A DNA stretch of 64,000 nt from Acinetobacter sedimenti (GCF_022601685.1 NZ_JAKUML010000004.1:62001-126000); one strand, 5' to 3'; positions 32,919 through 43,224 are shown, numbered from the stretch's first letter. The notes: generated from the sequence alone by a model not told the origin. Numbers and translations are program-made.

Positions 32919-33761
32919 TTAGTTTTGGAAATACGCATCAAAACGAATCGCATCACCTTGCCATTGATGGTCGGGTGTTTGCTCATCTAAAAAAGTCGCA
33001 TGTTTTGGGCGTTTCACAATCACACGTTTGACTTTGGATTTGGCAAGATCAAGCAAGGCATCGCCCAAATCCATTTCACCATCTTCTGGCAACAGCAAAT
33101 GCAACAGTTGCATTTGCTTTTTCACTTGGGCTTGTTTTTTCTCTGATTTTTGATTGTGATCTCGTGCAGGAAACATTGGATCAAGATAAATCACGTCCGC
33201 TTGATCCTGCACTATTTCAGTCAAATAGTGCGCTGAATCTTGATGAATTATGGAAATTCTTTGCGCAATATTGGCTAAATAGTCATGCCTTTCTGCCTGC
33301 TTTTTTGCAGATTCTAGCAAAGCAAAAAGAATCGGATGACGCTCAAGCAAAATCACTTCTGCGCCAAGTGATGCCATCAACAAACTGTCATGCCCAAGCC
33401 CTGCGGTTGCATCAATTATTTTTACTGCTGAATGAAGTTGAGGCTTAATCTGACATGCCCGAGCGATCAATTCATTCTTCGGATTGGCACGCTTGAGTCG
33501 TGGCACTTCATCTTGCCACGCAGGTTGCATTTTCATGCCATTTGCAGTGAGCCAAAGCCCGTCTTCATCCACCATGAGTGCTAAGTCGGGATGCAATTTT
33601 AAAAACTTATTATTGATTTTTTCAGCTTCGATCAACTGACTTTGCACCGTCAAATCTGCAAGACAAGATTGCCAATATTGTGCATGCTCGACATGCTCAA
33701 TCGTGTAATAAATCAACCACAACGCTGAATCTGACTTCGGCAGTTGATCGTTCGCAGACAT
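32919..33761 (-). CDS. rsmJ: 16S rRNA (guanine-1516-N2)-methyltransferase
   Basis: The protein has 280 residues from the chosen start. RsmJ methylates G1516 of 16S rRNA. The SAM site [20 protein letters not shown], the acidic-turn ILLERHP and the motif IV segment [13 protein letters not shown] are present, with [11 protein letters not shown] after it as in RsmJ. The ATG at 33761 is chosen because the longer reading frame would run 67 bases into uppP; this start leaves a 5-bp gap. It therefore forms an operon with uppP. Confidence 0.88.
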   Translation of the reverse strand: MSANDQLPKSDSALWLIYYTIEHVEHAQYWQSCLADLTVQSQLIEAEKINNKFLKLHPDLALMVDEDGLWLTANGMKMQPAWQDEVPRLKRANPKNELIARACQIKPQLHSAVKIIDATAGLGHDSLLMASLGAEVILLERHPILFALLESAKKQAERHDYLANIAQRISIIHQDSAHYLTEIVQDQADVIYLDPMFPARDHNQKSEKKQAQVKKQMQLLHLLLPEDGEMDLGDALLDLAKSKVKRVIVKRPKHATFLDEQTPDHQWQGDAIRFDAYFQN

Positions 33762-33766
33762 CTTGC

Positions 33767-34591
33767 TTACCAAAGTTTCCAACCTGTCAACGCAAATAAT
33801 AAAATGATTAAACCTGACGCAATTCGATACCACGCAAAAATCATAAAGTCACGCTTTGCCACATACGCCACGAGTACACGAATCAAAATCAGCGCAGAGA
33901 TAAACGATACAATCACACCAACGGCGATCACCATCCAATCGGCTGTACCTTGCAACACATGACGACTTTGCCAACCGTCGAGTAATCCCGCACCAACAAT
34001 GACTGGAATACCGAGGAAGAATGAAAACTCGGTCGCTGCCTTACGAGATAGACCGAGCATCATACCACCAATAATGGTTGCGCCTGAACGTGACATCCCA
34101 GGAATCAACGACAAGACTTGGATTAAACCAATGTAAATCGCTTGTTTATAGCTGATATTTTCCACTTCGGGCGCATTAATCGCACGTGGATTCTTCTCCA
34201 CCCACCAAATGATTAAACCGCCAACAATTAGACCAATCGCCACAGTAATGTCATTAAACAGCACATCCTTAACCCATTGCCCAAAAGTTAAGCCCATTAA
34301 GATGATCGGAATGGATGCCAAAATTAACCCAAGACCAAGACGACGCCCTTGTTCTTCACCTGTGATAATCCCTGTCGCCGCACCCCACAGCCTTGACCAA
34401 TATTCATAGATCACCGCCGCAATGGCACCCATTTGAATCACCACCACAAACATGGCACTTTTTTCTGGTGTCCAAAAGTTCATCAACTCCGAGGCAAGAA
34501 TCAAATGCCCTGTACTGGAGATCGGCAAAAATTCGGTAATACCTTCGACGATCCCCATGATGATGGCTTTGATAAACAGTAGTAAATCCAT
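33767..34591 (-). CDS. uppP: Undecaprenyl-diphosphatase
   Basis: The protein has 274 residues and about eight membrane segments. UppP (BacA) removes one phosphate from undecaprenyl diphosphate so that the lipid carrier for cell-wall synthesis can be reused. Both conserved motifs are present: [20 protein letters not shown] and [13 protein letters not shown]. It is located in the inner membrane. It is transcribed with rsmJ, 5 bp downstream. Size and motifs are normal. Confidence 0.96.
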   Translation of the reverse strand: MDLLLFIKAIIMGIVEGITEFLPISSTGHLILASELMNFWTPEKSAMFVVVIQMGAIAAVIYEYWSRLWGAATGIITGEEQGRRLGLGLILASIPIILMGLTFGQWVKDVLFNDITVAIGLIVGGLIIWWVEKNPRAINAPEVENISYKQAIYIGLIQVLSLIPGMSRSGATIIGGMMLGLSRKAATEFSFFLGIPVIVGAGLLDGWQSRHVLQGTADWMVIAVGVIVSFISALILIRVLVAYVAKRDFMIFAWYRIASGLIILLFALTGWKLW

Positions 34592-34649
34592 GTGTAATGC
34601 CTAAAACAATAATCTAAATGTGGTTTAAAGGATAAATATGAAATGGAAC

Positions 34650-35324
34650 TTAAGACTTGCCCTGCTCGGCAATTTTTTTCCACGCATTATCCCGCAGATA
34701 AACAGGCAATGCTTGATCCGCAGATACTCTACGCCCTGCCAACCATTCTGCTTTGGCAATTTCAGCGATATCTATGGCATTGGCATAATACAGATTTTCA
34801 GCACATGTATGACCCACTAGACTTGCGCCAGTACCCACCACATACGTATCAAAAGGCGGATTCAGTTGCATCATGGCTTGATCGTAGCCCAGTAATTGTT
34901 CATCACCGTGTAACTGCATAATGCCTTGATCATCGACAGCAAACTGCCCGAAATAGACTTCATTCATACGGGCATCAATCACCGCAGTGACTTCTGAAAA
35001 TTTTGACTCTTGATAGGCATGTTGCGCCAAAGCTTGCAGTGTTGATACAGGAATCACAGGTAAATTATTCGCCCATGCAAGCGCCTGCGTGACTGCAGCA
35101 TTAATCCGCACCCCACTAAATGAACCCGGTCCACGACTAAAAGCGATCGCAGAAATATCTTGCCATGTACTTTTCGATTCGGCTAAGCCTCGCTCGATCA
35201 TCGGCAAAATCTGCTGGGTCTGCATCCGCGCTTCATGATGATGCTCAAAAAACAAGGTTTGCGTTGCATCAACAATGGCAACCGAGCATTGTTCGTTAGC
35301 TGTTTCTAGGGCGAGAATTTTCAT
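34650..35324 (-). CDS. tsaB: tRNA threonylcarbamoyladenosine biosynthesis protein TsaB
   Basis: The protein has 224 residues. TsaB dimerises with TsaD and is needed to form t6A at tRNA position 37. It has the actin-like ATPase start MKILALETANEQCSVAI and the conserved GPGSFSGVRIN segment, without the TsaD zinc histidines. It lies 58 bp upstream of uppP on the same strand, so it may share a transcript. Length is close to the E. coli protein (231). It is complete. Confidence 0.93.
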   Translation of the reverse strand: MKILALETANEQCSVAIVDATQTLFFEHHHEARMQTQQILPMIERGLAESKSTWQDISAIAFSRGPGSFSGVRINAAVTQALAWANNLPVIPVSTLQALAQHAYQESKFSEVTAVIDARMNEVYFGQFAVDDQGIMQLHGDEQLLGYDQAMMQLNPPFDTYVVGTGASLVGHTCAENLYYANAIDIAEIAKAEWLAGRRVSADQALPVYLRDNAWKKIAEQGKS

Positions 35325-35448
35325 AGGATTATCAGGTCAATTCCAAGCAAATAAAAAACAGGAAATTTTTCAAAAAATTTGCCTGCTATGATACGCCAGT
35401 TGGATATTTTAAAAAGTATTTTTATCAGACAGATGTCGCAAAATCGTA

Positions 35449-35985
35449 TCAATCCAATGAAAACGGCTTAAGCTCATCCCGAAACTTTTTAAAGTGATGT
35501 GCATAATGTATCGCACTCATCGTAATCATTTGCGCCACTTGCTCTGAAGCTTGCTTAACGATTTGTCCCGGTGAACCCATCACGATCGAATTATCAGGAA
35601 TTACTTTGCCTTCTGGAATCAAGGCATTTGCGCCAATAATACAATTTTTACCAATCACTGCACGATTCAGAATTACCGAATTAATCCCGATCAAGGTATT
35701 ATCGCCAATGGTGCAGCCATGTAGCATCGCCTGATGTCCGACAGTCACATGCTTACCGATATTCAGCTCAATGCCTGCATCGGTATGTAGCACTGCATTT
35801 TCTTGGATATTGCTCATATCACCAATTCGAATGATCGAATTGTCACCACGAATCACTGCACCAAACCAAATACTGACTTCACTGCCCAGTTCGACCTGTC
35901 CAATGACTGTTGCATTATCCGCCACCCAACCATTCCACGGCTGAACGGTTGTCGTTGGGTGCAAATCTCCGAGTTGGTATATCAT
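35449..35985 (-). CDS. Gamma carbonic anhydrase-like hexapeptide-repeat protein
   Basis: The protein has 178 residues. It has a left-handed beta-helix made of repeated hexapeptides (NATVIG, VSIWFG, AVIRGD, NSIIRIG) and three metal histidines in the usual spacing (VLHTDAG, VGHQAMLHG). Similar to YrdA/CaiE-type gamma carbonic anhydrases; many such proteins bind zinc or iron but have weak anhydrase activity. It is a single minus-strand gene. Substrate is uncertain. Confidence 0.88.
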   Translation of the reverse strand: MIYQLGDLHPTTTVQPWNGWVADNATVIGQVELGSEVSIWFGAVIRGDNSIIRIGDMSNIQENAVLHTDAGIELNIGKHVTVGHQAMLHGCTIGDNTLIGINSVILNRAVIGKNCIIGANALIPEGKVIPDNSIVMGSPGQIVKQASEQVAQMITMSAIHYAHHFKKFRDELKPFSLD

Positions 35986-36058
35986 GGCTAAAATCCTTTT
36001 AAAAAAATAGTGTGAAGGGTTTGGCTAAGACTAAACACGTGTCACGAATATGAATGGA

Positions 36059-36697
36059 TTAATGGTCAAAATCAAAACTGCTGTCAAAATCCGCATCAAT
36101 ATCCGGTGCTTGTACGAGAAAAGGCCAGTCTTTATGACATTTTAATCCACGACGAAGCAATGTCACCATAATCCGAGCTGTCATGCCCCAAATGATTTCA
36201 TTGTCAAAACGAAAACTCGGCATATACAAATCATGCTCTGCGAATCTGACCAAATAGGCATGTGGGGGACTTTGGATAAATTCTTGCAGTGGCACATAAA
36301 AAATCCGATCAATCTCCGCAGGCTCGGCGATCAGGTTCACTTCAGGAGGAATCACGCCAACAATCGGTTTAACACGTAGCCCAGAGCGTGCCTGTTGCAT
36401 CGGAAGCTCACCAAGTAGTTGCACATCAAAAGGGTTAAGCGCAGTTTCTTCCTGTGCTTCACGCAGTGCCACCACAATATTACTGGTATCTGCCCGCTCA
36501 CGCCGACCACCAGGGAATGATACTTCACCCGCATGGTGACGCATCTGTGCTGCACGGCGAGTCAATAAAATCCGTGGCGCTGGCTCTTGGGTGATTGCAA
36601 TCAATACCGCCGCATCCGCCGATTGGGTGCGAGGTTGAAATGATAAATTTTGCTGTAATTGTTCGATCAATTGATCTTGTTCAAACAATTTATGCAT
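36059..36697 (-). CDS. nudL: Nudix hydrolase, coenzyme A pyrophosphatase type
   Basis: The protein has 212 residues. The Nudix box is seen in SFPGGRRERAD and VALREAQEETAL, fitting G-x5-E-x7-REUxEExGU. Just before it is the UPF0035-like stretch of CoA pyrophosphatases (TRRAAQMRHHAGEVSFPGG), which hydrolyse CoA to phosphopantetheine and adenosine 3',5'-bisphosphate. It is divergent from a second Nudix gene 135 bp away. The C-terminal acidic tail (DADFDSSFDFDH) is unusual but may be unstructured. Confidence 0.88.
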   Translation of the reverse strand: MHKLFEQDQLIEQLQQNLSFQPRTQSADAAVLIAITQEPAPRILLTRRAAQMRHHAGEVSFPGGRRERADTSNIVVALREAQEETALNPFDVQLLGELPMQQARSGLRVKPIVGVIPPEVNLIAEPAEIDRIFYVPLQEFIQSPPHAYLVRFAEHDLYMPSFRFDNEIIWGMTARIMVTLLRRGLKCHKDWPFLVQAPDIDADFDSSFDFDH

Positions 36698-36832
36698 GTG
36701 TATTCCCTATTCCTGTTCAGCTTTATTTCAAATGCTTATCTAAGCATCTATAACATAGTTGCAGGTGCGTTGGGAATTTTTTTGCGTTATGCTCACTAGG
36801 AATCTTGGACTCTTGAAATATACGAATAATTT

Positions 36833-37393
36833 ATGAGCTTTTGTAGCAACTGCGGACAGCCAACTGAATATAAAATCCCTCTAGGCGACCATCAAACACG
36901 TCAGGTCTGTTCTGCCTGCAAGACAGTACATTATGTCAATCCGAAACTCATCTGCGGTGCACTCGCCCTATGGGAAGACAAAGTATTGCTCTGTCGCCGT
37001 GCCATCGAACCACGCTATGGACTGTGGACATTGCCTGCGGGTTACATGGAATTGCTCGAAACGATGGAACAAGGTGCCGCCCGGGAAACTCGGGAAGAAG
37101 CCGAAGCAGAGATCGAAGTTGAACAACTATATTGCATGTACAACATTCCACGGATTGGGCAGATTTATGTGCTTTTTAAAGCACATTTAATTGAAGGGAA
37201 ATTTGGCACAGGCGAAGAAAGTATCGAATGTCGATTATTTGAGGAACATGAAATTCCGTGGAATGATCTTGCATTTCCAAGTGTGAAACGGACTCTAGAG
37301 CATTATTTTGAAGATCGTAAAACTTTAAAAAATACAGATCAATTTCCAACTCATTTGGAAACTTTAGGGACACGTTTAGATCAGACTGGCTAA
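36833..37393 (+). CDS. Zinc-ribbon Nudix hydrolase (NADH pyrophosphatase-like)
   Basis: The protein has 186 residues. An N-terminal zinc ribbon (CSNCGQ, CSACKT) is followed by YVNPKLICGAL and a Nudix box with GYMELLETMEQGAARETREE. The layout resembles the NudC C-terminal part and related short ADP-ribose/NADH pyrophosphatases, but without the NudC N-terminal domain. The substrate is a nucleoside diphosphate derivative, not determined. It is divergent from the NudL gene. Start is at an ATG preceding SFCSNCG, directly before the ribbon. Confidence 0.85.
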   Translation: MSFCSNCGQPTEYKIPLGDHQTRQVCSACKTVHYVNPKLICGALALWEDKVLLCRRAIEPRYGLWTLPAGYMELLETMEQGAARETREEAEAEIEVEQLYCMYNIPRIGQIYVLFKAHLIEGKFGTGEESIECRLFEEHEIPWNDLAFPSVKRTLEHYFEDRKTLKNTDQFPTHLETLGTRLDQTG

Positions 37394-37436
37394 ACGCATC
37401 CAATTCAGTTTAAAACGTAGGTTTAACTTTACAGAT

Positions 37437-38375
37437 TTAATTTTGTCGGGTCAGTAAAAATTCCGCAATGGTTTGTAAAGCCTGCGTATTTCCCTGCATT
37501 TGATTGAGCGCATCCATCGCTTGGTCATGCAGTTGTTGTGCATAATGTTGCGCATTATCCAAACCCATCAATGCAGGATAAGTCGATTTTTCCACTTGCT
37601 GATCTTTACCCGCAGTTTTTCCGAGCACTTCGGTGTCTGCGGTAATATCCAAAATATCATCTTGAACTTGGAAAGCGAGCCCAAGCGCACGCCCAAACTG
37701 ACGCAGTGCCGAGAAATCTTGATCCGCTTTTGGCAATACAGTCACCGCCCCCATCATGATCGCCCCTTGAATGAGCGCACCCGTTTTATTCAGGTGAATT
37801 TGTTCCAAATGCGCTTGATCTACCAACTTGCCTTCGGCTTGCAAATCCATGACTTGACCATTGACCATTTTGCTACTTGCTGTGGCAAGGATTTGCATAT
37901 GTCTTAAGCGAACCAGATCATTATTCTGTGTATTTTCTATGCTGAGCTTGTCGATACTTTGCATATCGTCAAATAATCGACTACCCAACACTTCAAATGC
38001 CATCGACTGCAAGACATCTCCTGCCAACAACGCCGTCGATTCACCAAATGCCACATGACAGGTCGGTTGTCCACGGCGCAAGGCATCATTGTCCATACAG
38101 GGCAAATCATCGTGACACAGCGAGTAACAATGAATTAGCTCAACTGCTACCGCCGCACGACGCACTGCAGGATTGAAATATTTGGAATTTTTTTCTAAAT
38201 CATTCAGCTCAGAGCTGGCGTAACACAACGCAGGTCGAACTCGTTTCCCACCAAGCATCACTGCATGATGCACTGCTTCTTTCAGTGGACTGGTTAATGC
38301 AAATTGATCAAGACAAAATTGCAAATCAGTTTGAATCTGTTGTTGTGCATGTTTTAATACGTCAGGAATCGTCAT
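37437..38375 (-). CDS. ispA: Farnesyl diphosphate synthase
   Basis: The protein has 312 residues. IspA condenses isopentenyl and dimethylallyl diphosphate to geranyl and then farnesyl diphosphate for quinone and undecaprenyl synthesis. Both aspartate-rich motifs are seen: DDLPCMDND and DDILD. The GGKRVRPALCY and GKTAGKDQQVEKSTYPALMG segments are also typical. It ends 36 bp before the convergent Nudix gene. Length is slightly above the 299 of E. coli. It is a normal, complete gene. Confidence 0.95.
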   Translation of the reverse strand: MTIPDVLKHAQQQIQTDLQFCLDQFALTSPLKEAVHHAVMLGGKRVRPALCYASSELNDLEKNSKYFNPAVRRAAVAVELIHCYSLCHDDLPCMDNDALRRGQPTCHVAFGESTALLAGDVLQSMAFEVLGSRLFDDMQSIDKLSIENTQNNDLVRLRHMQILATASSKMVNGQVMDLQAEGKLVDQAHLEQIHLNKTGALIQGAIMMGAVTVLPKADQDFSALRQFGRALGLAFQVQDDILDITADTEVLGKTAGKDQQVEKSTYPALMGLDNAQHYAQQLHDQAMDALNQMQGNTQALQTIAEFLLTRQN

Positions 38376-38410
38376 CGTTCTACTCGTTACATCAGCTCTA
38401 CAGCGTTGAG

Positions 38411-38758
38411 TTATGCTTTTTTTACAAATTCAGATTTAAGTTTCATCGCACCGATACCATCAATTTTACAATCAATATCATGACCGTCTACTGCATCTGC
38501 GATTAAGCGAATATTTTTTACTTTGGTACCGACTTTAACCACTGAGGATGAGCCTTTAATTTTTAAATCTTTAATCACCGTCACCGTATCACCGTCGTTA
38601 ATCACATTGCCATTAGCATCTTTGATAACATAATCTTCAATTACCTCAACCTCTCGCCACTCATGTACGCATTCAGGACAGATCAATAGATCGCCATCTT
38701 GATAGGTATAGGTGGATTGACATTCTGGGCAAGCAGGAAGTGCGGTGTCTAAAGACAT
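38411..38758 (-). CDS. yjdM: YjdM/PhnA-family zinc-ribbon protein
   Basis: The protein has 115 residues. [25 protein letters not shown] is a zinc ribbon, followed by [20 protein letters not shown] and a beta-rich C-terminus ending KLKSEF, the standard YjdM (formerly PhnA) pattern. Its function is not well settled. The name alkylphosphonate utilisation protein comes from genomic position in E. coli. It is a single minus-strand gene between ispA and fabI. Confidence 0.92.
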   Translation of the reverse strand: MSLDTALPACPECQSTYTYQDGDLLICPECVHEWREVEVIEDYVIKDANGNVINDGDTVTVIKDLKIKGSSSVVKVGTKVKNIRLIADAVDGHDIDCKIDGIGAMKLKSEFVKKA

Positions 38759-38833
38759 AACGGAGTAAACTCAATCTTTTGAATGTTTAGAATGTTATTA
38801 TAGTGGTATATGCTTTAAAAGTCGTATAAAAAA

Positions 38834-38858
38834 GCCCAAATCATGTTTTGATTTAGGC
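38834..38858 (-). terminator. Terminator of fabI
   Basis: GCC-c-AAATCA and TGATTT-a-GGC form a 10-base stem with one mismatch and a TGTTT-type loop, 48 bases past the fabI stop. Six T residues follow on the minus strand. Confidence 0.8.
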
Positions 38859-38905
38859 GCTTTTGTTTGTGTACTAATTTATTTGTGTATTAAGACTCTT
38901 AAAAT

Positions 38906-39715
38906 TTATTCGTCAGTATCTTCTAACAGTGCACTACTCAAACCCACCGTGTTGAAGCCACCATCAACGTAGAGAATTTCCCCTGTAATCCCTGACGCCC
39001 ACGGCGAGCATAGAAATAATGCCGCATTACCCACCTCTTCAATGGTGACATTACGTTGTAGTGGTGCAGTTTTTTGATTGGCATCCAGCATTTTACGGAA
39101 CGATTTAATGCCGCTGGCAGCCAAAGTGCGAATCGGTCCAGCTGAGATCGCATTAACACGAATGCCTTCTGCGCCAAGACTTGAGGCAAGATAACGTACA
39201 CTCGCTTCAAGTGATGCTTTAGCCAATCCCATAACATTATAGTTTGGTAAAACACGCTCTGAACCTTGATAAGTCAGCGTCAGCAAACAACCCTGACGTG
39301 CTGTCAATAACGGACGTGCCGCACGAGCCATCGCAATAAAGCTGTATGAACTAATATCATGGGCAATTTTAAAGCCCTCACGACTGGTCACTTCGGTAAA
39401 ATCACCGTCCAAAGTTTCCGCAGGTGCAAAGCCGATCGAATGTATCACACCATCCAAACCATCCCAATGCTTTGCCAAATCAGCAAAGGCTTGATCAATC
39501 TGCGCATCATCTGCCACGTCACATGGGAAAACCAACTCAGAACCGAGCTGTGCAGCAAACTCATCAACACGTTTTTTCAGTTTGTCATTTGGATAGGTAA
39601 AGGCAAGCTCTGCACCCTCACGATGCAAAGCATGCGCAATACCATAGGCAATGGATAATTTACTCGCAACTCCTGCGATTAAAAAACGTTTTCCTGCGAG
39701 TAAGCCCTGACTCAT
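38906..39715 (-). CDS. fabI: Enoyl-[acyl-carrier-protein] reductase (NADH)
   Basis: The protein has 269 residues from the ATG at 39715; one at 39727 adds four residues. FabI performs the last reduction of fatty acid elongation and is the triclosan target. The SDR-type nucleotide site [13 protein letters not shown], the catalytic [10 protein letters not shown] (Tyr-x6-Lys) and the substrate-loop segment [17 protein letters not shown] are present. It is a single gene with its own terminator. Length fits the E. coli enzyme (262) with a short acidic tail LLEDTDE. Confidence 0.96.
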   Translation of the reverse strand: MSQGLLAGKRFLIAGVASKLSIAYGIAHALHREGAELAFTYPNDKLKKRVDEFAAQLGSELVFPCDVADDAQIDQAFADLAKHWDGLDGVIHSIGFAPAETLDGDFTEVTSREGFKIAHDISSYSFIAMARAARPLLTARQGCLLTLTYQGSERVLPNYNVMGLAKASLEASVRYLASSLGAEGIRVNAISAGPIRTLAASGIKSFRKMLDANQKTAPLQRNVTIEEVGNAALFLCSPWASGITGEILYVDGGFNTVGLSSALLEDTDE

Positions 39716-39869
39716 ATCATGCACCATTTACTTTTATTTAAAATTAAACGCATGATGCCGAACTTTGCTACATGCTGTAAAGGTTGAAATCTTCCAAAAT
39801 TATTGAAAATTGTTTGTGATGTTCACATGACATAATATTTTTCAAACTCACAATGAACGCATAAAAAAA

Positions 39870-39889
39870 AGCCCTACATCTGCAAGGCT
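39870..39889 (-). terminator. Weak terminator of the Bax-inhibitor-1 gene
   Basis: AGCC and GGCT flank CTACATCTGCAA with interrupted pairing, and eight T residues follow on the minus strand. It lies 26 bases after the stop codon at 39915. Confidence 0.6.
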
Positions 39890-39914
39890 CTCATAATATT
39901 GAGTGGCTTTGAAA

Positions 39915-40646
39915 TTAGTCGCTACTGAGCAAACCAATCAAACGTAGGAATGAGATATACATCCATACCAATGTTGCAAGTAGTGCAATACCACATAACC
40001 ATTCAAAACTTTTTGGTGCACCGTTGGCAGCGCCATTTTCGATCAAATCAAAATCTAAGATCAGATTCAATGATGCAATAATCGCTACAAAAACTGCAAA
40101 GCCAATACCTAACCATGTACTTTCAAACAAGCCTGGAATGGTGCTTTGGAATGCCAACACCATAATCCACTGCACCACAAACACTGCCAAAATCGCAAAA
40201 GTCGCCGAAATGACAACAGCTTTAAACTTTGCCGTCGCACGGATAATACCTGTGCGGTACAACGCAAACATGGTCAATGCCGTGATAAATGTTGCCAATA
40301 AGGCTTGTGAAGCAACACCCGGGAAACGAGCTTCAAAGAATAAAGAAATACCACCTAAGAACACACCTTCTAAAAGTGCATAAGGAATAGCAAGCGTCGG
40401 TGCAAGATTGGTCTTAAAGGTCGCAATCAATGCCACCACAAATGAACCAATACCGCCGACAATCAAACCGCCGAACGCAAGACTGCTATTACCAGTCATG
40501 TTACAGAAGATGTAGAAAGCGATACCGAGTACAGCAGCAATCACAGTCATGAGTACAGATTTTTGCACTGCACCTTCGACCGTCATCGGGTTGCCACGAT
40601 CCGCAACGACTTCCGCTCGGGTAAAAATTGGATTATTACTTTGCAT
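39915..40646 (-). CDS. Bax inhibitor-1 / YccA-family membrane protein
   Basis: The protein has 243 residues and about seven membrane segments. It belongs to the Bax inhibitor-1 family: the N-terminal NNPIFTRAEVVAD tail is followed by regularly spaced helices. The C-terminus has a conserved acidic pattern (NLILDFDLIENGA) and LRLIGLLSSD. In bacteria such proteins affect ion leak, membrane stress and FtsH substrates. It is a single minus-strand gene. A Fur-box-like site lies about 110 bp upstream. It is complete. Confidence 0.92.
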   Translation of the reverse strand: MQSNNPIFTRAEVVADRGNPMTVEGAVQKSVLMTVIAAVLGIAFYIFCNMTGNSSLAFGGLIVGGIGSFVVALIATFKTNLAPTLAIPYALLEGVFLGGISLFFEARFPGVASQALLATFITALTMFALYRTGIIRATAKFKAVVISATFAILAVFVVQWIMVLAFQSTIPGLFESTWLGIGFAVFVAIIASLNLILDFDLIENGAANGAPKSFEWLCGIALLATLVWMYISFLRLIGLLSSD

Positions 40647-40754
40647 AATTTTTATCCTGTATGGATTAAACCCTAAATTGACTTAATCCGCAGTTGAATT
40701 TTAATGAATGGGTTAAAAATCATTTCTATTGCGCATTCTTCTCGTTGCCTCAAT

Positions 40755-40773
40755 AAAAATGATTATGATTTGA
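40755..40773 (-). promoter_or_regulatory. Fur-box-like site upstream of the Bax-inhibitor-1 gene
   Basis: On the minus strand TCAAATCATAATCATTTTT matches the 19-base Fur consensus at 13 positions by my count. It lies 109 bp upstream of the start codon in the 233-bp gap 40647-40879. AT-rich DNA makes chance matches likely. Confidence 0.3.
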
Positions 40774-40879
40774 GTACAATTCTTCGCTAGATTAGCATAC
40801 TCAAACATGCACCGTGTAGCTTTATTTTACACAGCGTAAGCATCTGAATTATTTTAAAAAATTAATAAAAGTTGACGAC

Positions 40880-41431
40880 TTATTCTACGCGAAAGAAATA
40901 TTCACGATAATATTTCAACTCACGGATCGAATCTCGAATATCATCGAGTGCCAAATGTGAGGCATCTTTTTTCAGACCACTCATGATTTCAGGGCGCCAG
41001 CGTTTCGCCAACTCCTTCACCGATGACACATCAAGATTACGATAATGGAAAAATTGCTCAAGCTCAGGCATCAGACGATGCATAAATCGGCGGTCTTGGC
41101 AGATCGAGTTACCACACATCGGCGAAGTTTTGGCATTGACCCATTTTTTTAAGAATTCTAAGGTCTGCACTTCAGCATCACGTGCCGTCAGCTGACTACG
41201 GCGCACACGAGCGGTCAGTCCAGATTGACCATGTTGTTTGGTATTCCACTCGTCCATAGCGTTCAACACCGTATCCGCCTGATGAATGGCTAGCATTGGA
41301 CCTTCTGCCAAAATATTTAAATGATCATCAGTGACAATTGTTGCTATTTCTATAATCTGATCATTGTCGGTATCCAAACCGGTCATCTCAAGATCAATCC
41401 AAATCAAACGTGTATCAGCAGTGCTCGTCAT
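40880..41431 (-). CDS. orn: Oligoribonuclease
   Basis: The protein has 183 residues, the usual size. Orn degrades RNA dinucleotides to mononucleotides, the last step of RNA turnover, and also clears pGpG from cyclic-di-GMP breakdown. It is a DEDDh exonuclease: [19 protein letters not shown] contains the first acidic pair, and a late ALDDIRDSI segment contains His and Asp of motif III. It is divergent from rsgA, as in many Gammaproteobacteria. It has no irregularities. Confidence 0.96.
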   Translation of the reverse strand: MTSTADTRLIWIDLEMTGLDTDNDQIIEIATIVTDDHLNILAEGPMLAIHQADTVLNAMDEWNTKQHGQSGLTARVRRSQLTARDAEVQTLEFLKKWVNAKTSPMCGNSICQDRRFMHRLMPELEQFFHYRNLDVSSVKELAKRWRPEIMSGLKKDASHLALDDIRDSIRELKYYREYFFRVE

Positions 41432-41567
41432 GAATAATATGCTTATCAGTAAATTTTAGCCTTACATACTAACAAACTTATGGCTAAAAAAAATGATTTT
41501 CCGTTGTGCGAAAGTCTTCGCTTCGTGGTATTTTTGCCAGTCTGTATATTTTGAATGAAATGAGTGG

Positions 41568-42689
41568 ATGGCTTTAATCCGTAAACGTCGTTTGACTGAT
41601 CAACAGCAACGTCGTATCGCCAAGCAACAAAAAAACCGCCAAGAAGAATTTGATGCCGATTTCGACATTGAAGGCTTGGTGGTGCAACATTACGGACGCC
41701 AGCTTGAAGTGCAAGTCTGCTCATTGCCCAAACAAGAGCTACAACCACAGCAACCCGAAAATTCAAACAACAATCATTTAAATAGCGAAAGCGAAGTCTT
41801 TTGGCGTCCAATCGTTTTAGGGGAAATTTGGCGCTGTCATACGCGTACCAACCTCGACAGCCTCGTCACTGGTGATCGAGTCACTTGGCAAGCCGATCCT
41901 AATACAGGTTTAGGCGTGATCACTGCTATTCATCCCCGCACATCCCTGCTCAGCCGACCAGATCGTTATCACAAACTCAAACCTGTAGCAGCCAACGTGA
42001 GCTTGATCGTGATCGTCTTTGCGCCGATGCCTGAACCGTCTGCAATGTTAATTGATCGCTATTTGGTGGCGTGTCACGATGCGGATATTCAACCGTTATT
42101 GGTACTCAATAAAGCCGACTTGTTACAATCAAATCAATTACAATCCGATTCAGTCGAATCTGAGCCGACTTTACAATTATTAAAACAATATCAAAATCTT
42201 GGCTATGACACCTGTATTAGCCAAAGTGAAGCGGATGAAGACAGTCCATACCATCCAAAGCATTTGCTGGAAAAATTTACTGGGCAAACGGTGGTATTCG
42301 TTGGGCAGTCTGGTGTCGGTAAAAGCTCGCTGATTAACACCATCATTCCTGATGCAGCGCAGAAAACCAATATTATTTCGGAAAACTCCGCACTGGGTCA
42401 GCACACCACCACATCTACCCGCTTGATTCAATTCAATGAAAACTCGGCCATTATCGACTCACCGGGGATTCGTGAGTTTGGTTTGTGGCATTTGTCTAAA
42501 GATGCGATTTTGTCAGGATTTCCAGAGTTTGTTGACTATTATGGGCAATGCCAATTCCGCAATTGCACTCATCAAAATGAAAAAAACTGCGCCTTACAAC
42601 TCGCTGCCGAAGAAGACAAAGTCGATCAACGTCGTCTTGATAGCTTGATTCGTCTGCTCAATGAATCTAGCGAATCGGAAAAAATTTAG
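41568..42689 (+). CDS. rsgA: Small ribosomal subunit biogenesis GTPase RsgA
   Basis: The protein has 373 residues. RsgA is a circularly permuted GTPase that checks the decoding centre of the 30S subunit. The OB-fold N-terminus contains GDRVTWQ. Then come NKADLL (G4), FVGQSGVGKSSLIN (G1), TTTSTRLIQF (G2-like) and DSPGIREF (G3), in permuted order. The zinc motif CQFRNCTHQNEKNCA follows. The N-terminus is Arg/Gln-rich, slightly extended. It is divergent from orn, 136 bp apart. Confidence 0.95.
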   Translation: MALIRKRRLTDQQQRRIAKQQKNRQEEFDADFDIEGLVVQHYGRQLEVQVCSLPKQELQPQQPENSNNNHLNSESEVFWRPIVLGEIWRCHTRTNLDSLVTGDRVTWQADPNTGLGVITAIHPRTSLLSRPDRYHKLKPVAANVSLIVIVFAPMPEPSAMLIDRYLVACHDADIQPLLVLNKADLLQSNQLQSDSVESEPTLQLLKQYQNLGYDTCISQSEADEDSPYHPKHLLEKFTGQTVVFVGQSGVGKSSLINTIIPDAAQKTNIISENSALGQHTTTSTRLIQFNENSAIIDSPGIREFGLWHLSKDAILSGFPEFVDYYGQCQFRNCTHQNEKNCALQLAAEEDKVDQRRLDSLIRLLNESSESEKI

Positions 42690-42780
42690 ACTATTTCGAC
42701 AAGCACGCTTGAAGTTCACTTTTCCATCACTATATATGCGTTATACTGTGCTCGCTTTTGAAAAAGACATAAGGTGAAAT

Positions 42781-43215
42781 GTGGAACGTTGGCTAGAGTT
42801 TATGGGAAATCATCCCATTTTATTTGGTATTTTAGGGGTATTGATTGTCCTGTTTTTTGTGATGGAAAGTCGCCGTAGCGGTCGCAAAATTTCCCCACAA
42901 TCTTTAGGCATTTTGACCAAAGCACAAAATGCAATGCTAATCGACCTACGTGATGGCAAAGATTTTAAACAAGGTCACGTCAGCGGTAGTCGCAATATTC
43001 CATATAGCCAACTCGACGCACACGTTGAGGAGCTCAAAGCCAGTGATCGTCCACTGATCTTCATCTGTAATCTTGGTCAAGTCGCAGGCACAGCCTTGCA
43101 AAAAGTCGGTCATCCAGACAGCTATCGTCTAGACGGTGGCATCATGAACTGGAAAGGTCAAGGTCTGCCATTGGTCAAAACGGCTGAAGGCAAAAACAGC
43201 AAATCTCACAAATAG
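42781..43215 (+). CDS. Membrane-anchored rhodanese-domain protein (YibN-like)
   Basis: The protein has 144 residues and starts with GTG, preceded by AAGGTG at normal distance. One N-terminal membrane segment (FGILGVLIVLFFVM) anchors a rhodanese domain with LIDLRDGKDFKQGHVSGSRNIPY and an active-site Cys in IFICNLGQVAG, followed by LDGGIMNWKGQGLPL. It probably transfers sulfur or acts as a redox partner. It precedes grxC by 9 bp and secB by 399 bp, the yibN-grxC-secB order known in Gammaproteobacteria. Exact role is unknown. Confidence 0.9.
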   Translation: MERWLEFMGNHPILFGILGVLIVLFFVMESRRSGRKISPQSLGILTKAQNAMLIDLRDGKDFKQGHVSGSRNIPYSQLDAHVEELKASDRPLIFICNLGQVAGTALQKVGHPDSYRLDGGIMNWKGQGLPLVKTAEGKNSKSHK

Positions 43216-43224
43216 GAGCATCTC